Positions 23,101 to 38,600 of a stretch of 64,000 nucleotides of DNA are shown one piece after another. The stretch's first letter is position 1. Each line of letters opens with the position of its first letter. The notes beneath the pieces are model-generated. The model was given only the letters and a program-made list of their open reading frames with translations. It did not search any database and was not told the DNA's origin. Position numbers and translations under genes: made by a program. Source of the stretch: Sorex araneus (lineage: Eukaryota > Chordata > Mammalia > Eulipotyphla > Soricidae); the NCBI RefSeq assembly GCF_027595985.1, contig NC_073302.1, positions 401,805,310 to 401,869,309 of the forward strand. The letters are read 5' to 3'.

Positions 23101-26017
23101 AGATTCAGGAGAGGCTCCGAAGACCATATGGGGTGCTGGGATAGAACCTGGGTTGGCTGCACACAAGGTGTGCTATCTGCTGTGCTATTGCTCTAGCACC
23201 ATAAATTAAGTTATATTTTTAAAAACACAAGTAAAAACACAAATACACATGCAGGCCAGAGAGATAGGGCATTTGCCTAGTATGCAGCCAACTTTGGTCC
23301 AATCCCTAGCACCATTTTTGGTCCCTAAAGCGGAACCAGAAGTGATCCTGAGCACAGAGCCAGGAATAAGCCCAGACAAAAAAATAAAATAAAATAACAA
23401 CCAAACAAAACATTAAACTTCTTTTTCTAATACATCCTTTACCAGGGTGGCAGTTTTAAGAAAACAGTTACTTGGGGAAGAAACTAAATTACAATTGGTA
23501 TAATTTACCCAAGTCTCCCTATACTCATAATATTTACTTGAGGTTTGGTTCTAATTTGAATAGAACCATACCCTATTCACATAACATGGCTAATACAATG
23601 TAAATATCTGGGACAAGTAACTTTGTTTTGGGGCCACCTGGCACTACACTTAGGGATCACTCCTGGCAGGCTCAGGGTACCATATACAGTTCTGGGGAAT
23701 GAACCCAGGTCATTCCCTGGGTTCATATTCCAGGACAACCATGTGAAAAGTCACATGCCTTACCTGCTGTACTATCACTATGGGGCCTGGAACAGGTAAC
23801 TTTTAAAATGCATTTAATACGTATACATATATGTATACACACACACACACATACACACACACAGAACACCTATTATATGCCAAGTACTTTCTAGGTACCG
23901 GCAATAATAAACAAAACACTAGTGATGACTAAGAGACAAATTTCCAGGGCCAGGGATGTGGTTCAGTGGTAGAGAACATCCATGACATATGTGAGGCCCT
24001 AGTTTTGTGCCCTGGTAAAAATAAATGAGTAAAAACTGCTCCCCGCTCATGGAATTTATATTCTCATGAAAGACCAAAAGATGGATTAGAAAGAAAATAT
24101 GACAGTAAATGCTTCTGAAAATATGCACGATTTATTGGAGGTTGAAAAGAAAAATCTTAGTTTTGTTCCTAGAAGATAGTCATCTCTCACTGGTCATCTC
24201 TACTGTATACACAGTATCCATTAGTACATACAATTTGCTGACTACTTAGCCTTGCTCACTGTAGAATCTCTTCCAAATTTTGCTGTAGAAGGGGAAAAGA
24301 TGAAATTTTTTTCCACTACAGCCAACATTTTATCTTCCTGCTGTTTTTCTGTTACTTCCAAAGACAAATCCCTAATTTTCTGTCCCCATCCTAGTTTATT
24401 ACTTAGGATCACTTTCCTCTTAATTTCTCATTTCAATCTGTTACTTCCTACTCATTGTATACCCCTGTATTATAGTTATCACATGCACACATACAAACAC
24501 ATGTTTCTGTAACATTTTTTTATTCACTGTGATTAATGTCTGACAGGTATCAGAAAGCTAGATGACGATATTACTTCCTCTGAAAAGCTAACCAGCTCTC
24601 AAAACCATAGATTTTGTCTCATTAAACTACATTCTAATTTAAAAAAAAAATTATTTAGGGTTGGAGCAATAGCACAGTGTGTAGGGCCTTGCACGCAGCC
24701 GACCCTGGTTCAATTCCCAGCATCCCATATGGTCCCCTGAACACCTCCAGGAGTAATTCCTGAGTGCATGAGCCAGGAGTAACCCCTGTGCGTCACCAGG
24801 TGTGACCCCCCCAAAAAAATTATATAACACAGATCCTGGGATAATGTTATTATTAGTTGGCCTGATTAAAAATATGATATGAAATCATCACACATACCAA
24901 TCAATTATAAACCCTAAGTAAAACCAAGTTTCTCAAAAAGCTAATGGACTTTCACGAATTACAAGTGAAAGTATGTGTCTAACTGCATTGTTCAGATTTG
25001 CCACATTCATAAAATGATTCATAAATACAAGTTAATAATCAATGAGAGGAGCTAGGGAAATAGCATTAGGATTAGGGGTTTGTGTTTCACACTCATAAAT
25101 TTCCAGATTTAATCCTTGACACGGATGCCTCCCCCTGCACTGCTGGAAGGCCCTCAGCATTGCTGGGGTGATCCTGGTGTTCTCCACCAGTGTTAGGTCC
25201 ACACCGTACCCTATTACTAGGTTCACACATTGAAGACACCTGACCCAGTTCATAAAAAAATACCAGGGAGGCTCCACTTTTTGAAGGCAAATACCAGTGG
25301 GACCCCAGGTCCTCTGAGCATTGCCAGAAAAGAGGTGGGGGGGAAGAATCACTTAGCAATACAACAATTTTACCATTTATATTTTAACAAATTGGGTTAT
25401 AGTGACACATTAAATTAACAAACACAACACAGATTATAAAAGCAAGCTAGTTGACTCAATGACTTTCTAAAATAAAATAATCACCATAATCAGTGAAACC
25501 TTTGGATCTTAAGTACCATAAAAGAAAGGTATATCTCACCATACATCACCACTCTATTCCCAAGAATATTAATCTAGTATGTATTTTCTCCACACTGTAC
25601 TCATGACACAAATAACTCATTTAATTACTTCATATATTCTTTAATAAGAATACACATTTATTTTTTCTCAGCACAAATATTGCTCCAATTTACATTCTTA
25701 CATTTTCCTTTAGTGTTTTTATTTGCTGGGGTAGATGTTCAAAAGTAGAAGGGCTGATCAAAATCATATGTATGCTATGAACTACAGTACTTTAACAAAA
25801 TGATTACAGAGTACTTCATCTTTCTACCAACATGTAAGGAAGGCCATGTTTCCAACATAAATACCGGCTACTGTTGTTGCTCTTTTACTTTCTGCCAATG
25901 TAATGGGTAAAAATAATAGTTCACAATACGTTAATAAACACTTTGATGCCTGAGACCTATGGTGTTATTCATGTTTCAGTTATAATTTAAACTTTGTCAT
26001 CCTTCTACAATTTTACA

Positions 26018-26059
<42 letters not shown>

Positions 26060-29000
26060 TAAAACACCTACCCAGCACTAAATATGTTTTGTTTGCAACA
26101 TACCTTTTCCTTTTGAAAGGTGACTTTGGCATATCAGCCACAGGGATCATTTGTTCTCCAGGACGTACCCACATAATGGGACCATCATCACTATCTTTTC
26201 GACACTCTAATTTTAGACTAGATAGTGTCCCCCATGGCAGTGTACACTAGAGACAAATAATAATCAGTTACTTTTCAAATCTATCCCTAGACACACTTGT
26301 AAAATACCTTACACTTACATTTTAAATATATACCTATATTGACTATATTACCACATAGATTGTCATATACTCATATATTTACTTTCAAAATACTCTTACC
26401 TTAAACACACTAGTTCTATTTTAAACACATTAAGAAAAAAAGAAAGTACTTCTAGATGCTTCTCCTCCCAAACCCTGTTAGAGAAATGATTCACTCTGTT
26501 AATCATGTTTGCTTCCCGGGGTCAGAGCGATAGTACAGTGGGTAGGGCATTTGCCTTGCACGCAGCTGACCCGGCTTCGATCCCGGCACCCCGTACGGTC
26601 CCCCAAGCACCGCCGGGAGTAATTCCTGAGTGCAGAGCCAGGAGTAACCCTGAGCATCACTGAATGTGGTCCAAAAAGAAAAAAAAAAATCATGTTTGCT
26701 TCCTTCTAGCATATAAATAATAAATATGCATTTTCCATGAGAATCTTGGGAGGAAAAAATGAACAACTAAAATACTAATTATTGGGGCTGGAGTGATAGC
26801 ACAGCGGGTAGGGAGTTTGCCTTGCACGCAACCGACCCAGGTTCGATTCCCAGCATCCCATATGGTCCCCTGAGCACCGCCAGGGGTAATTCCTGAGTGC
26901 AGAGCCAGGAGTAACCCCTGTGCATCGCCGGGTGTGACCCAAAAAGAAAAAAAAAAAAACCAAATTATTTTTATTCAAAGCCCAAGAAAAACAAAAAGAG
27001 AAACTAAATCAAAATTAAAATGTATTCCTGTTCAGTAGTTTCTCTAGGTTGCTGGTCTAAAACCAGAGGCCAGGGCTAAAGAGACAGATTAAGGTACTTG
27101 CCTCGCACGCAGCCAGCCACACAGAGACAAGAGTAAGCCGTGACCACTACCAGGTGTGGTCCAAAAACCCCCGAACAGAGCCAGAGTGATAGTACAGTGG
27201 GTAGGGCACTTGCCTTGCACATGCCCAGCCTGGATTTGATCCCCAGCACCCCATATGGTTCCCAAAGCACTGCCAGGAGTAAGCCCTGAGCAGTGCCAGG
27301 TGTGCTCCCAAACAAAAAAATACCATGGGGGGAAAAAAAAAGGAAAAATAATTTTATATATGGGGGGTGAGAGGGGAGAGAGGAGAGGAAAGAGAGAGGG
27401 AGGGGGAGGGGGAGAGAAAGATTAAAATTTTTTTAGCTCACCGATCAAATTTTCTAATCACAATCCAGGATTAGGGAGATAGCTCAGAGGACCGGAATGC
27501 CTGTGTGGCAACCAGAGGCCTGGGTTCTAGTTCCAAAACATATCGTAATACCACAGCCCCAAATCACTGGGGTGGCTCTTGATGGCCTCGAGCATTGCTG
27601 GGCACAAGCACTTTGCAAGTGTTCCTAGACCCCACGAACACCTAGTGGATTTTAGAGACATCTCCCCAACAAAAGTTAAATCACAACATAGGCCAGAAAT
27701 GTAGCTAAGCAATAGTGCATTTAGCCTTGCATGTATGAAGCCATGACTGCAAATGCAGTGCTGCAAAAATAATTTTTTTAATTAAATAAAATCCCAATAT
27801 AAAATAGATTCACATTATGATATTTTTAAAATAGCAATCAAAATAAGTATAAGTAAACTCCATAATATCACTAATTAGAAAAGACAGAAAATGAACAAAT
27901 GGTTTAAAAGGGAATAAAAAGAGGCCTGGACCAATAGCACACTGAACCGGAGTTTGATCCCAGGCACCATATACGGTCCCCTGAGTCTGAGGAGTGATCC
28001 TTGAGCACAGAGCTAGGAGTAAGCCCTGAGGTCTTCTGTGTGGTCCAAAGAACAAAAAAATCAAAAACCACAAAAAGGAATGAAAAGGTAGATGAGGGCC
28101 AAAGAGAGATTACAGTAGGCTGGGAGCTAGCCTTGCAGACTGGGCTGACCCAGATTCAGTCCCCAGTAGCTGAATGCACAGTAGGTGAGTGCAGAATCAC
28201 TGAGCTCCACTGGGTGTGGGGCCTCTCCCCCATTTTTATTAAAGGTAAATGAAAAGGGAATGGAATGAGATGAAAAGATACACACCTACAGATTAGAAAA
28301 CTGAGTAAGCAATAGTAAACAAGGAAGTGATAGTCAAGAGATCATGTGAATATAAGAAATAATCTGATCGTGTTAATGATAACCTTTGAAATACTTATTA
28401 AATAATTAACCTAATTTCATAGCTCAGATATTTCTCTTTCAATGAGAGAGAAATGAGAACCCCATCATTCCACATCAAGAAATATTTTCAGAAACACAGA
28501 CTGCGGCTGGGGGGGGGGGTGGGAGGAGAGAGATGGAATCTTACAAGAAGTCATTTAAAGAACTTAATCTGATCCTAAAATCCACATAGTCTAAAGGTCT
28601 TATTTTATAGATAATTCAGGAAACTGAAGCCCAGAAAGTTTAAATGCCTTGCTAGTTAAACCAAAGATTGAAATGTAGCTAGTGTAATTTCCCAGCCCGT
28701 TTTCCTCAAAGCTAAACTGCTATCCCCTTGTAATGAAAGTCTTTCCTGCACTTCTAAAATCCTCAGGTATGGACTCTATTTATCTAAATAGTGAATAAGT
28801 ATTTCTTTGGTAATTTTATTAATTTAACAGGTCAAATTAATAAAATTAATTTTTATTAATTTTTTATGGCACAACATTCTTTATGGAGCCTTTGAAACAT
28901 GTTTTAAGAATTTATTTATAATCAGGAAAAGAAGTAGTTTTATACAACTCATAGGTTATTAAAGGCTCCTTAAACTCACGAAACACATATATTTTAACTT

Positions 29001-32000
29001 TTATTTTGTTTTCATTATTCCCATCAATCCTCAAAGCTGACTTCTGGCCCTGTGTTCAAGGGTCACACTCCAGTGGTGCTCAAGGGGCGGTGTGTGGTGC
29101 TAGGAATCAAACCCAGGGATCAGCTGTATGCAAGGCAAGTGCCTTACCTACCGCATGGTCTCTACGGCCAAGTTTAACAAGTAAATAGGAATTTCCCCCC
29201 CATTTTCTGGAAGAGGGGGGGGCATGGTTTGGGGCCACATCCTATGGTACTCAGCGTTTACTTCTAGTTCTGTGTTCAGGGATCACTTCTGGCAGGGTTC
29301 AGGGAACCACGTGGGGTGCTACACCCGATTTCGCTGTGTGAAAGGCAGGTTCCCCATCTGCTATATCTCTCCAGCTCCTGAAATCCATTTTCTTAACGAA
29401 GAATTCTCTTTTTCATAAAAAGTGTTTTAAAAGACAATAGACATAGTTTTAAAACCTTGTATTAATCCAAGCCAAGATTTTCTTTTTTCTTTTTTAGCTT
29501 TTTGGGTCACACCCAGCAATGTTCAGGGGTTAATCCTGGCTCTGCACTACACTCAGGAATCACTCCTGGCCATGTTTGGGGGACACCAAAGGTGCAGGGA
29601 ATCGAACCCAGGTCAGCCATATACCAGGTAAATGCTCCACCCACTGCACTATTGTGCCAGCCCCCCGAATCAAGATTTTTGTAGAAAAATCTCATTCCAC
29701 AAAGCTTGTAAGATATCACAAAATAATGTGCTGTTAAACCAAATAATCTTACCCCAGGCTGCTTTACTTTCAAGAAATTGGGCAGTACTCATTTTTAATC
29801 TATCCTGTTGGATTTCAACTGTATATGTTTCAGATGCTATATTAAAAATAGCTATCATTCATATTATATAGTTGACTGTGATATTTGCTGCCATCATATA
29901 AACAACAGAGGCAGAATCTAATTTTCCAAAGTAGCAGTATGTCTAATGTTTTTTTTTTTTTGGTCTACTATGCAGCTTTGCTATTATAATCAGCAAGTGA
30001 GAATTTATGCACTTACACTATTCAATAACTACTTTTAGAGGAGCAAAAAAAAGTACAGAGGGGGATTAAGGTGCTGGCTTTGCATGCCTTATCTGGTACT
30101 ACTTCATCCCTAAGCTCAAGCAGGAGTGACCCCCAAATACAGACCTGGGATTAGATGCCAAGTACCATCAGGTATAGCCCAAATAAACACAGTCCCCCAA
30201 AGCAATCTATTTTAGGGGTCTGGGAGATAGCTCAGTAGTCAAGGATGAAAGCCTTATATGTAGCACCAAAAGGTTTTCAAGTACCATCAGGCCTGAGCAC
30301 TGAAATACTGAGTCTGAGTACTGCCTAGAATGGCCCCAGGCCCCAGCACTGCTTGGAAATTCCTCCAAAGTTTTACTTTCAGTTTCTTTACATTCCCTCC
30401 AATTTAAATGAATTTTTAAAAAATTCTCTAGTGGTCATGATTTGTATCACCTATAGTATTCAAGTAACACCACAATTTAGATTGCATGACAATTTCTTCT
30501 TACTTTTAAAAATGGTGAATCTTCCAACATGTCAAGGAACTCGGGGAAGTAATCTCCCACTTCTTCATCCACTGCTCCCACCAAGCTGATCTGCCGCATG
30601 GGGCCAGCTCTGTAAGTACCATGAGAATACGTTCTTTTTACCTAAATGATATGGATTTAATTAAAAATTATACATAAGATAATGCCCGATATCACTGTAT
30701 AACATTGAATAATATCAAAGTATTTGTAAATAACATGAGAGACTTAAAAAGGGTGCCTTTGGCTAACGGTGACTACTTATGAAAATATAATTCTAGATAA
30801 CTGATGAAAGTATTTCTTATAAGACAGGGGTACATTATTTGATATATAGTACTGCAAAAATTGCATTCAAAAGATTATATATCTAAATTTTCCTAAAGGA
30901 AATGGTTCTTAATCTTAATTTTCAAATGCAGACCCTCTAAAAATGTTACATTTACCCACAACCAGTGATTCGCAAGTCTATGAGGCCATAGTAATATAGT
31001 CCTTCTAACCTGTAACATATTAATTAGAATCTAGCTTCTATTTCTATGATTAACTTCAAAGAAACACTACAGGTCCCAAATCTACCTTAGTTTCCTTAAC
31101 TGAAATGATTTACCTTTGATTGCTTAAGAAAGTTAGGTAATTGTATAAAGTCACCAGTAATATGTTTTTACATGACTATCACTCAAATATTAACCAAATT
31201 AAAATTGCTTACACCTCAAGAATTGTTTGATATTACAATTTTTCACATTTTTGCTTAAATCCTTCAAAGAAACCTATGCCTTTTCACATATTAACACTGA
31301 TAAGCAAGTCTTCTTCCTTTCTTCCTTTCAGAAACTTTGAGCAAAATACTAATCTTTTTTCCTTAGCAGTCTCTGTGGACACCAAATCGTTAAAGACCAA
31401 ATGGTCTCAGTTCGTCTGGATCTATCCCAGTTTTAAAAATAAAGCCCAGTAAACCAGACAAATCCAGAGAGGTCAACCTTTCATCACATTATGAAAACAG
31501 AATCTAAAAGATACAAAGATATTCACATCAGAAATCAAATCCTCATAAACACACTTGGTACAGATAGTATTTCAGTATAACAAAATATCTAAGCACTGGA
31601 GTCAGAGGTATAGTACAGAAGGTAATGTACTTGTTTCACAATATGGGAGGGGGGGTGGCAAGGGGTGGGGAAGTGGGGGAGGTAAACCAGATCTGATCTC
31701 GAGATGGTTCTATGAGCCCACCAGGAGTGATCCCGGAGCACAAAGCCAAAGCCAGTAGTAAGCCCTGAGCACAGCTGGAAACAAAAATGTCTAAGCACCT
31801 AATTATATATTTCCAAAGACAAAGCAATAAAAACTATATAACATAATCATGTGAATAACATTAGAAAGTGTTGATTATCAGAATTAGTGAAAAAACTATA
31901 ATGCTTATATACTAATGCCTTAATAAATTTACTAGAATTACAAGCTTGTTCCAAATTCACTTCTTAGAAACAAACATTCCTCCAATCCCCAAATTTACAA

Positions 32001-35000
32001 AAACATGTGGGAGTTCTATGTTCCCTTTTTGTACAGATCATCTGATCTTTTACTGTCTCCTCGAAGTAGTAACAGAGTTAAAATCTCTCTCTACGAGGGG
32101 ATCACTAAGTTAATGATGGTTGGAGGAATCATTTGATATGGGAGATGTGTTCTATAAGCAGATAAATGACTAAACGTGATAGCCTCTCAGTATCTATATT
32201 GCAAACCATGATGCCCAGAAGTAGAGAGAGAGTATGGAGGAAATTGTCTGCCACAGAGGCAGAGAGAGGGTTGGAAAGGTGTGTGTGGGGGGCGAATACT
32301 GGGGACACTGGTGGTGGAGAATGTGCACTGCACTGGTGGAAGGATGGGTATTCGACCACTGTCTGACTAAAACTCAAACATGAAAGTTTTGTAACTGTAT
32401 TTCGTGGTGATTCAATTAAAAAAAAAATCTCTCTTACAAGTCTTAAAGCTTAAAACTGTCTTAAAGCCAGTTGGATGTTCTGAATTCTACCCAAAAAAAC
32501 AAAAGGTCATCTCTGCATTATAGTCATACAGTCAAATTCATAGTAAATTTACTATTAAATAACACATCAGGTCCATTCATTGGTATTGAGTTTGTGGCCT
32601 CAGTTTTGAATCTGTGAATGTCAATATGTATTTTAAGAACCCACATGACCATTAAATAAAAGCAACTTATTAGGGAGGTAATATTTCCACTTTAAACAAA
32701 CACGTTTTCTTTTATTCTAATTTCTCTACTTTATATTAGGTCAACAAAATGTCTACATGCCTAGTTTTAAAAAGCCAGAAATAAAGATAGAGAGAATACG
32801 GCAGGTAAGGTGCTGTAATTTGGTCCCCTGTGTCCTGCCAGGAGTAATCCCTGAACTCAAAATCAGGAGTTAACCCTGAAAACATTCAACCTCACCCCCC
32901 AAAAGATAACAAAGAGCTACAGTCACATAAGTCCTATGTTTCCGACTGATTCATCCTATTATATTAACAACACAATCAATTAAATAATTTTGGTTAGAAG
33001 TTTTCAGTGAGTGAATTCTTCTAAAATACTAAATACTACTTTACCAGCTTTCCCAAAGAAATGGGTAATATGACCTTTCTGCTGTGATTGAAGTGCGAGG
33101 ATTAAAACCAGGGCTTCACACATGCATTCTACCACCAAGCTACACCTGTGTCCAGGAAATTATTTTAAATTTATTATTATTATTGTTGTTGTTGTTGTTG
33201 CTTTTGCGCCATACCAGTTGTGCTCAGGGCTTCTGGCTCTGTGCTCAAAGATAAATTCTAGTGTTACTCAGGAAACAGTATAGGGTGCCAGGAAGTCTAA
33301 TCTAGGTCAACCACACACAAGGCAAGCCCCTACCCACTGCACTATCTCTACAACCCCTAGACTTGATTGTGGCTGCTTTTTGTTGTTTTGTTTCGAGGGT
33401 GAGGGTTGGCGACACCTGGCTGTGCTCAAGACTTGCTCCTGTCTGAGCTCAGATATCACTCCCAGCAGAATCTGGGGGATCAAATGCAGTACCAGGGATT
33501 GAAAATGGTGTGGCTGTATGCAAAGCAAGCACCTTCCCTGCTGCTCTGGCATTGGAGTTAATGGAAAATGAACTGTTAAAATTGTGTTTAAACCTGTCTT
33601 GTTCATTATCCATGTAATCTTTAGGGAAAAAAATAACATGATAATGATGTTAGCTTGCCACAAAAAGGGAAAAGTCACTTTCCTAACAGAAAATCCACTG
33701 ACAAAAATAAATCTTATAGACTGAATACTGCTTTCTCTTATTTAACTTAATGAAATTCTACAACAAGGGATGAAATAATTTCTAAATATGGGGCTAAAGA
33801 GATAGTAGGGGTGTTACAATGTTTACCATATATGCAGCCGATCCCAGACCCCTGAGCCCAGTAAAGAGTGATTCCTGAGCAAAGAGCCAGGAGTAAGGAA
33901 TGGGCATGGCCAGGTACAGCTCCAAAAATAAACAACAAAAACTATGAAGCCACTGAAACAACTCATTAGTTCCTGAAATATGCCCCCTTGATATATCAGT
34001 CTCTAAAACAAAGATTCTATAGTCAATTCATTTTGAAAAAACCCTACCTGTTTGGAAAATTCATCACACACAAATTGACTATTAAAATTTTCCGAGAAAT
34101 CTCACAACAAACTGAGTCGGGAGTTTAATTTGCATTTGGCCAAACTGGATTCATCGCCAGCAACCCATCTGGTTCCCAGAGCCCATACAGGAGTAGCCCC
34201 ACAAAGAAACAAATATTTGGCTCAGAATGCACTTGTTATTCTATCTTGACTTGAAAATATCTTCTAATAGTTACAATTAGCAAATCTATCAACATCCCAT
34301 TCTATCAAATAATACTTTAATAATGAACCTAAAATAATATAAATAATACTATCAAATAATAGTTTAATGAACCTAAAATATAAATATTTAAGCTAGTGTC
34401 TACATAAATATGATGTATATACAAAATTCATAAGTGCAAAAAACTGAGGAGTTTGCAGCAGTCCCCGCCCACACATGCCATTTTGCCAACAGAGAAACAG
34501 CCAAGCTCCACAACTAGTCTCGAAAAAGCACGTCATGCTATTGAATCTTCCCAGATAGACTGGTTTGGGTTGACAACTCTGGGCCCTTCTCGGAATGGGA
34601 GTGGGCAAGCAGATTCCCCCTTCTGCCTGAAGGCACTACAGCCCTCAGCCACACCCACCACCCACCAGAAAGTAACAGCCTAATTCCACAACTGAACCTT
34701 ATCCGCGTTGCCAAGCTACCGAATCATTCCAGCTCCATAGCTCCTGGACCATAAGGCCACATAGGTGGCGACTGAACACCTCCAAACGTCACAGTACTGA
34801 CAGCCCAGTAGAATCACAGCAAATCTGATGGGAGAAGACAACTAAGCTCAATGGGCAAAAACAGTAACACTGAAGGCCCAACTTGGGGTCTGGAGCAATA
34901 GTACAGAGGGTAAGGTGTTTGCTTTGCACGCAGCTGACCCGGGTTAGATTCCCAGCATCCCTGAGCACCGCCTGGAGTAGTTCCTAATTACATAGCCAGG

Positions 35001-35643
35001 AGTAACACCTGAACATCACTGGGTGTGAACCATAAAGGGCCAAAATAGAGTAAAACTTATAAAAAAGGCTCAACTTGGACCAACTATTATAATGACAATC
35101 GTAACAATCATAACAGCTATCACAAATTGACTTTTATTGATCAAAATTTTGATGATTCTATTTGCTTTTGTGTTGTAACAAACAATATTAAATATATTTG
35201 CTTATACCGGCTAAGGGAGGAGGAAAGGCTGGGGTGGTGGGTTGGAAACTGGGGACACTGGGGGAGACAGGATTGGTTGGAACATTTAATGCCTGAAACC
35301 ACTGTATTATGAAGAACTTGGTAAATCATGGTATTATAATATAAAATTTTTTCTTATAGTCGAGGAATATCTGTGATCTTCTTGAGTTGGGGTGGGCAAT
35401 CTCCCCCCTTAACCCATACTTCCAGAAACCCTGGCAGCCACACCCACATCCCAGAGCTAAGTCAGTCATCATGTAAACTCATCCATTAGCTCAGCTTTAC
35501 ACATTCACAACTACATATCGAAAGAGACATAAGCCAAGCCACTAAAATTAATGGGTACACCAGTCTCCCAGCTGAAAATTATGGTATCCTCCAGAGGAAA
35601 CGCAGACCAAGTACCCACCCTGCAAAGCCCTGGCAGCACTGCG

Positions 35644-35699
<56 letters not shown>

Positions 35700-38600
35700 T
35701 AAAAAGAGGGGCTAAGAGCAGTAGCAGAAGAGGCAAAAAGGCTGTTGGTTCCATTTTGCTGGTTTGGGAGGTACAAGGAAAGAAAGGGGAAAGACTTCTC
35801 TTTTTTTTTTCTTTTTTGCTTTTTGGGTGAGACCCGGTGATGCACAGGGGTCACTCCTGGCTCTGCACTCAGGAACTACCCCTGGTGGTGCTCAGGGGAC
35901 CATATGGGATGCTGGGAATCGAACCTGGATCAGCCACTTGCAAGGCAAATGCCCTACCGGCTGTATTATGGCTCCAGTTCCGGGAAAGGCTTCTTAAAGG
36001 ACAAGATCTGATCATCACATTCACACTAACATAAAAAGTAAGCCACAAGGGGGAGCCATTTCCTATCACATCTGGCATATTCTTTTGAAAGCAAAAATAA
36101 ATATTTAATCTATATTTTATTTTTAAACTAGCCATATTTTAACAAAAATATGAAAGCAATTTTATAAACGGGAGACTTTATCATGAGAGTATTTCATTTT
36201 GTTATTGTTTTGGTTTGGGGGTCACACCCAGAGATGCTTAGGGGTTATTCCTGGCTCTGCATGCTTAGGAGACTATACGGGATGCCGGGAATTGAATCTA
36301 GTTCGACTGTGCGCAAAGCAATTACCCTATCCCCTATCCACTGTACTACCTCTCTGGCCCCAGCGAGTATTCTTGTCTACCATAATAATTTGTATTTAAT
36401 CAGCTCATAAGCATTTAAGGAAAATATGCCAAGCACAACTGGTCAATCTGTAAACTTAACACAAAGGAACACAGTGGTTCAAAGATGGTATGTCAGGGTC
36501 CAAGGGACAGCTCACTGGCAAAAGCACCTTTCAGGGTGAGGCTGCGAGTTCAGCCCCCTAAGCCACCCCAAGGTGCAGAACACAGCAGCAAGGTGCAGCA
36601 ACTCGAGGCTCATACAGCACAGCCATGTGTGCACCGCAATCAGGAGTGAAATCCCTAGCAAGAACATAGATGAGCATCACAGCTCCTGGTGAGCACCACA
36701 ATTAGAATATGTATGAGTACCACAACTAAGAGAGTAATCTGTGACACCCCTCTCCACTCCCAGACATCACAACAACAAAGGGAAGAGACAGAAGGAAGAA
36801 ACAGTAAATATATATATAAATAGCACATCAATTAGCCTGACATAGTGAATGATCCCAACATGGAATCAGCACACCAGTGTCTCCCCTCATTCAGTGAGAG
36901 GCAAATTAACAGACCAGATCCTTACTTAATCATTGTTTTCATTAATATAAGACATTAGACCAAAGTCATAGTACATCTGGTAGGGAGCTTGCTTTGCATG
37001 CAGCAGACTCAGGTTTAATTCCCAACAACCAATATGGTGCCCTAGGCACCACCAGGAGTAATCCCTGGGTACAGAGCCAGAAGTAACCACTGAATATTGC
37101 CAGGCGTGGACCCAAAACAAAACAAAAAAATTAAGACATTAATCACTGGTTAACATCCTTGAAGTGTTATCTAATATAAACAACTTAATAGAAACTAGGA
37201 TAAAAAAATGTTTTAAAGCTCCATTTTGGTAATGGAACAACAGTACAGTGGTAGGGTACATGCCTTACATGCCAGTGACCTGGGTTCAAGTCCCCAAAGT
37301 GCTGCCAAAGGTGATCCCTGAGTAGAGCCAGGAATAAGCCCTGAGCTCAGTGGGGTGTAGCCCAAAATGAAAAAAGGGGGGATGTACCACTAAGATTTAG
37401 CACTCAGGCAGAGGAAAAAGCTGTTAGAAAACAACTGCTCAAATTTTCATATCCTCACAACTCTCTAGTGCTGTGTGTTTAATATTAAATACTAAAAGAC
37501 AAGTGTAGTTTTATTTATTGTTCAATACCTAAAACTCCTATCTTACCTGTCTTTTAGTTCTCCTTACATACGGGAGACCAGGGTCCAGGGGAATGGCTCA
37601 GCAGGAGAGCACATGCCTCAAATATGAGAAGCCCTATATTCAATCCCTGGAGAAAAGGGGAAGGAGATGGTGGGACCAGCAAAGGCACAAAACAATAAAT
37701 TGGGGGCAAGGCTGATCCATGAGTGGCTGTGCTCAGGGCTTACTTCTGGCTCTGTGCTCCAAAATTACTCCTGGTGAGGTTCAGGTGATCATATGCAGCG
37801 ACGGGGTATTAAAGTGCTGTAACTCCTGTACTATCTCTATAGTCCTAGGGCAATAAATTTCTACATGAACACTTGAACAAATTTGGTATATTAAATAAAA
37901 AAACAAGACAGGTGCCAGAGCAATAGCAGAGTGAGAAAGGCAATTGTCTTGCACGCAGTTAACCCAAGCTCAATCCCCAGCACTCCATATTATCCTAAGT
38001 GCTGCCAGAGTGATCCCTGAGCAGAGTCTGGAGTAAGCCCTGAGCACTACCAGGGTGGCCCAAACAACCCCAGAATAACTTTGGATAAATACCTTAATAA
38101 TATCATTTCCTGGGCTGGAGCAACAGCATAGAGGGCAGGGCATTTGCCTTGCATGTGGTCGACCCGGGTTCAATTCCCAGCATCCCATATGGTCCCCTGA
38201 GCACCACCAGGAGTAATTCCTGGGTGCATGAGCCAGGAGTAACCCCTGTGCAATGCCAGGTATGACCCAAAAAGCAAAAAAAAAAAAAAAAAAAAAAAAA
38301 ACAAACCTAAAAACAAAAAACAAAAAAACAAAAAAAAACAATTCCTGGAGGGAAACCACCAGATAGAAAGAGTTCTAATAAGGAAGCGTCCCCCAAATTA
38401 GAAACAGAACTAAGCTACAATAATTATGTTCATTTGCCTTTTCTTTTTTAGAATCCATTCAACTTCAAAAAGCAGTCACATTAGGAAAAATCAAGGCTAT
38501 CTAGGCAATTTTCCCATTCACAGGAAACAAAAAAAGTTTTCAGTTTTGGTTTAATTTTAAAAGTTCTTAAAGGGTCAGAGCAATAGTACAGTGGGTACAG

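Larger units (their letters stand above)
22480..26103 (-). other. RSBN1L: RSBN1L intron 5
   Basis: About 3.6 kb with SINEs at 22620-24822, a degenerate SINE near 25045, and a CA repeat close to the exon 5 donor. 24040-24655 and 25345-26015 are AT-rich with nothing recognised. Confidence 0.9.
26247..30503 (-). other. RSBN1L: RSBN1L intron 4
   Basis: About 4.3 kb. SINEs at 26517-28230 and 29030-30358 and a purine-rich tract at 27361. 28235-29025 and 29670-30045 hold nothing I can assign. Confidence 0.9.
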
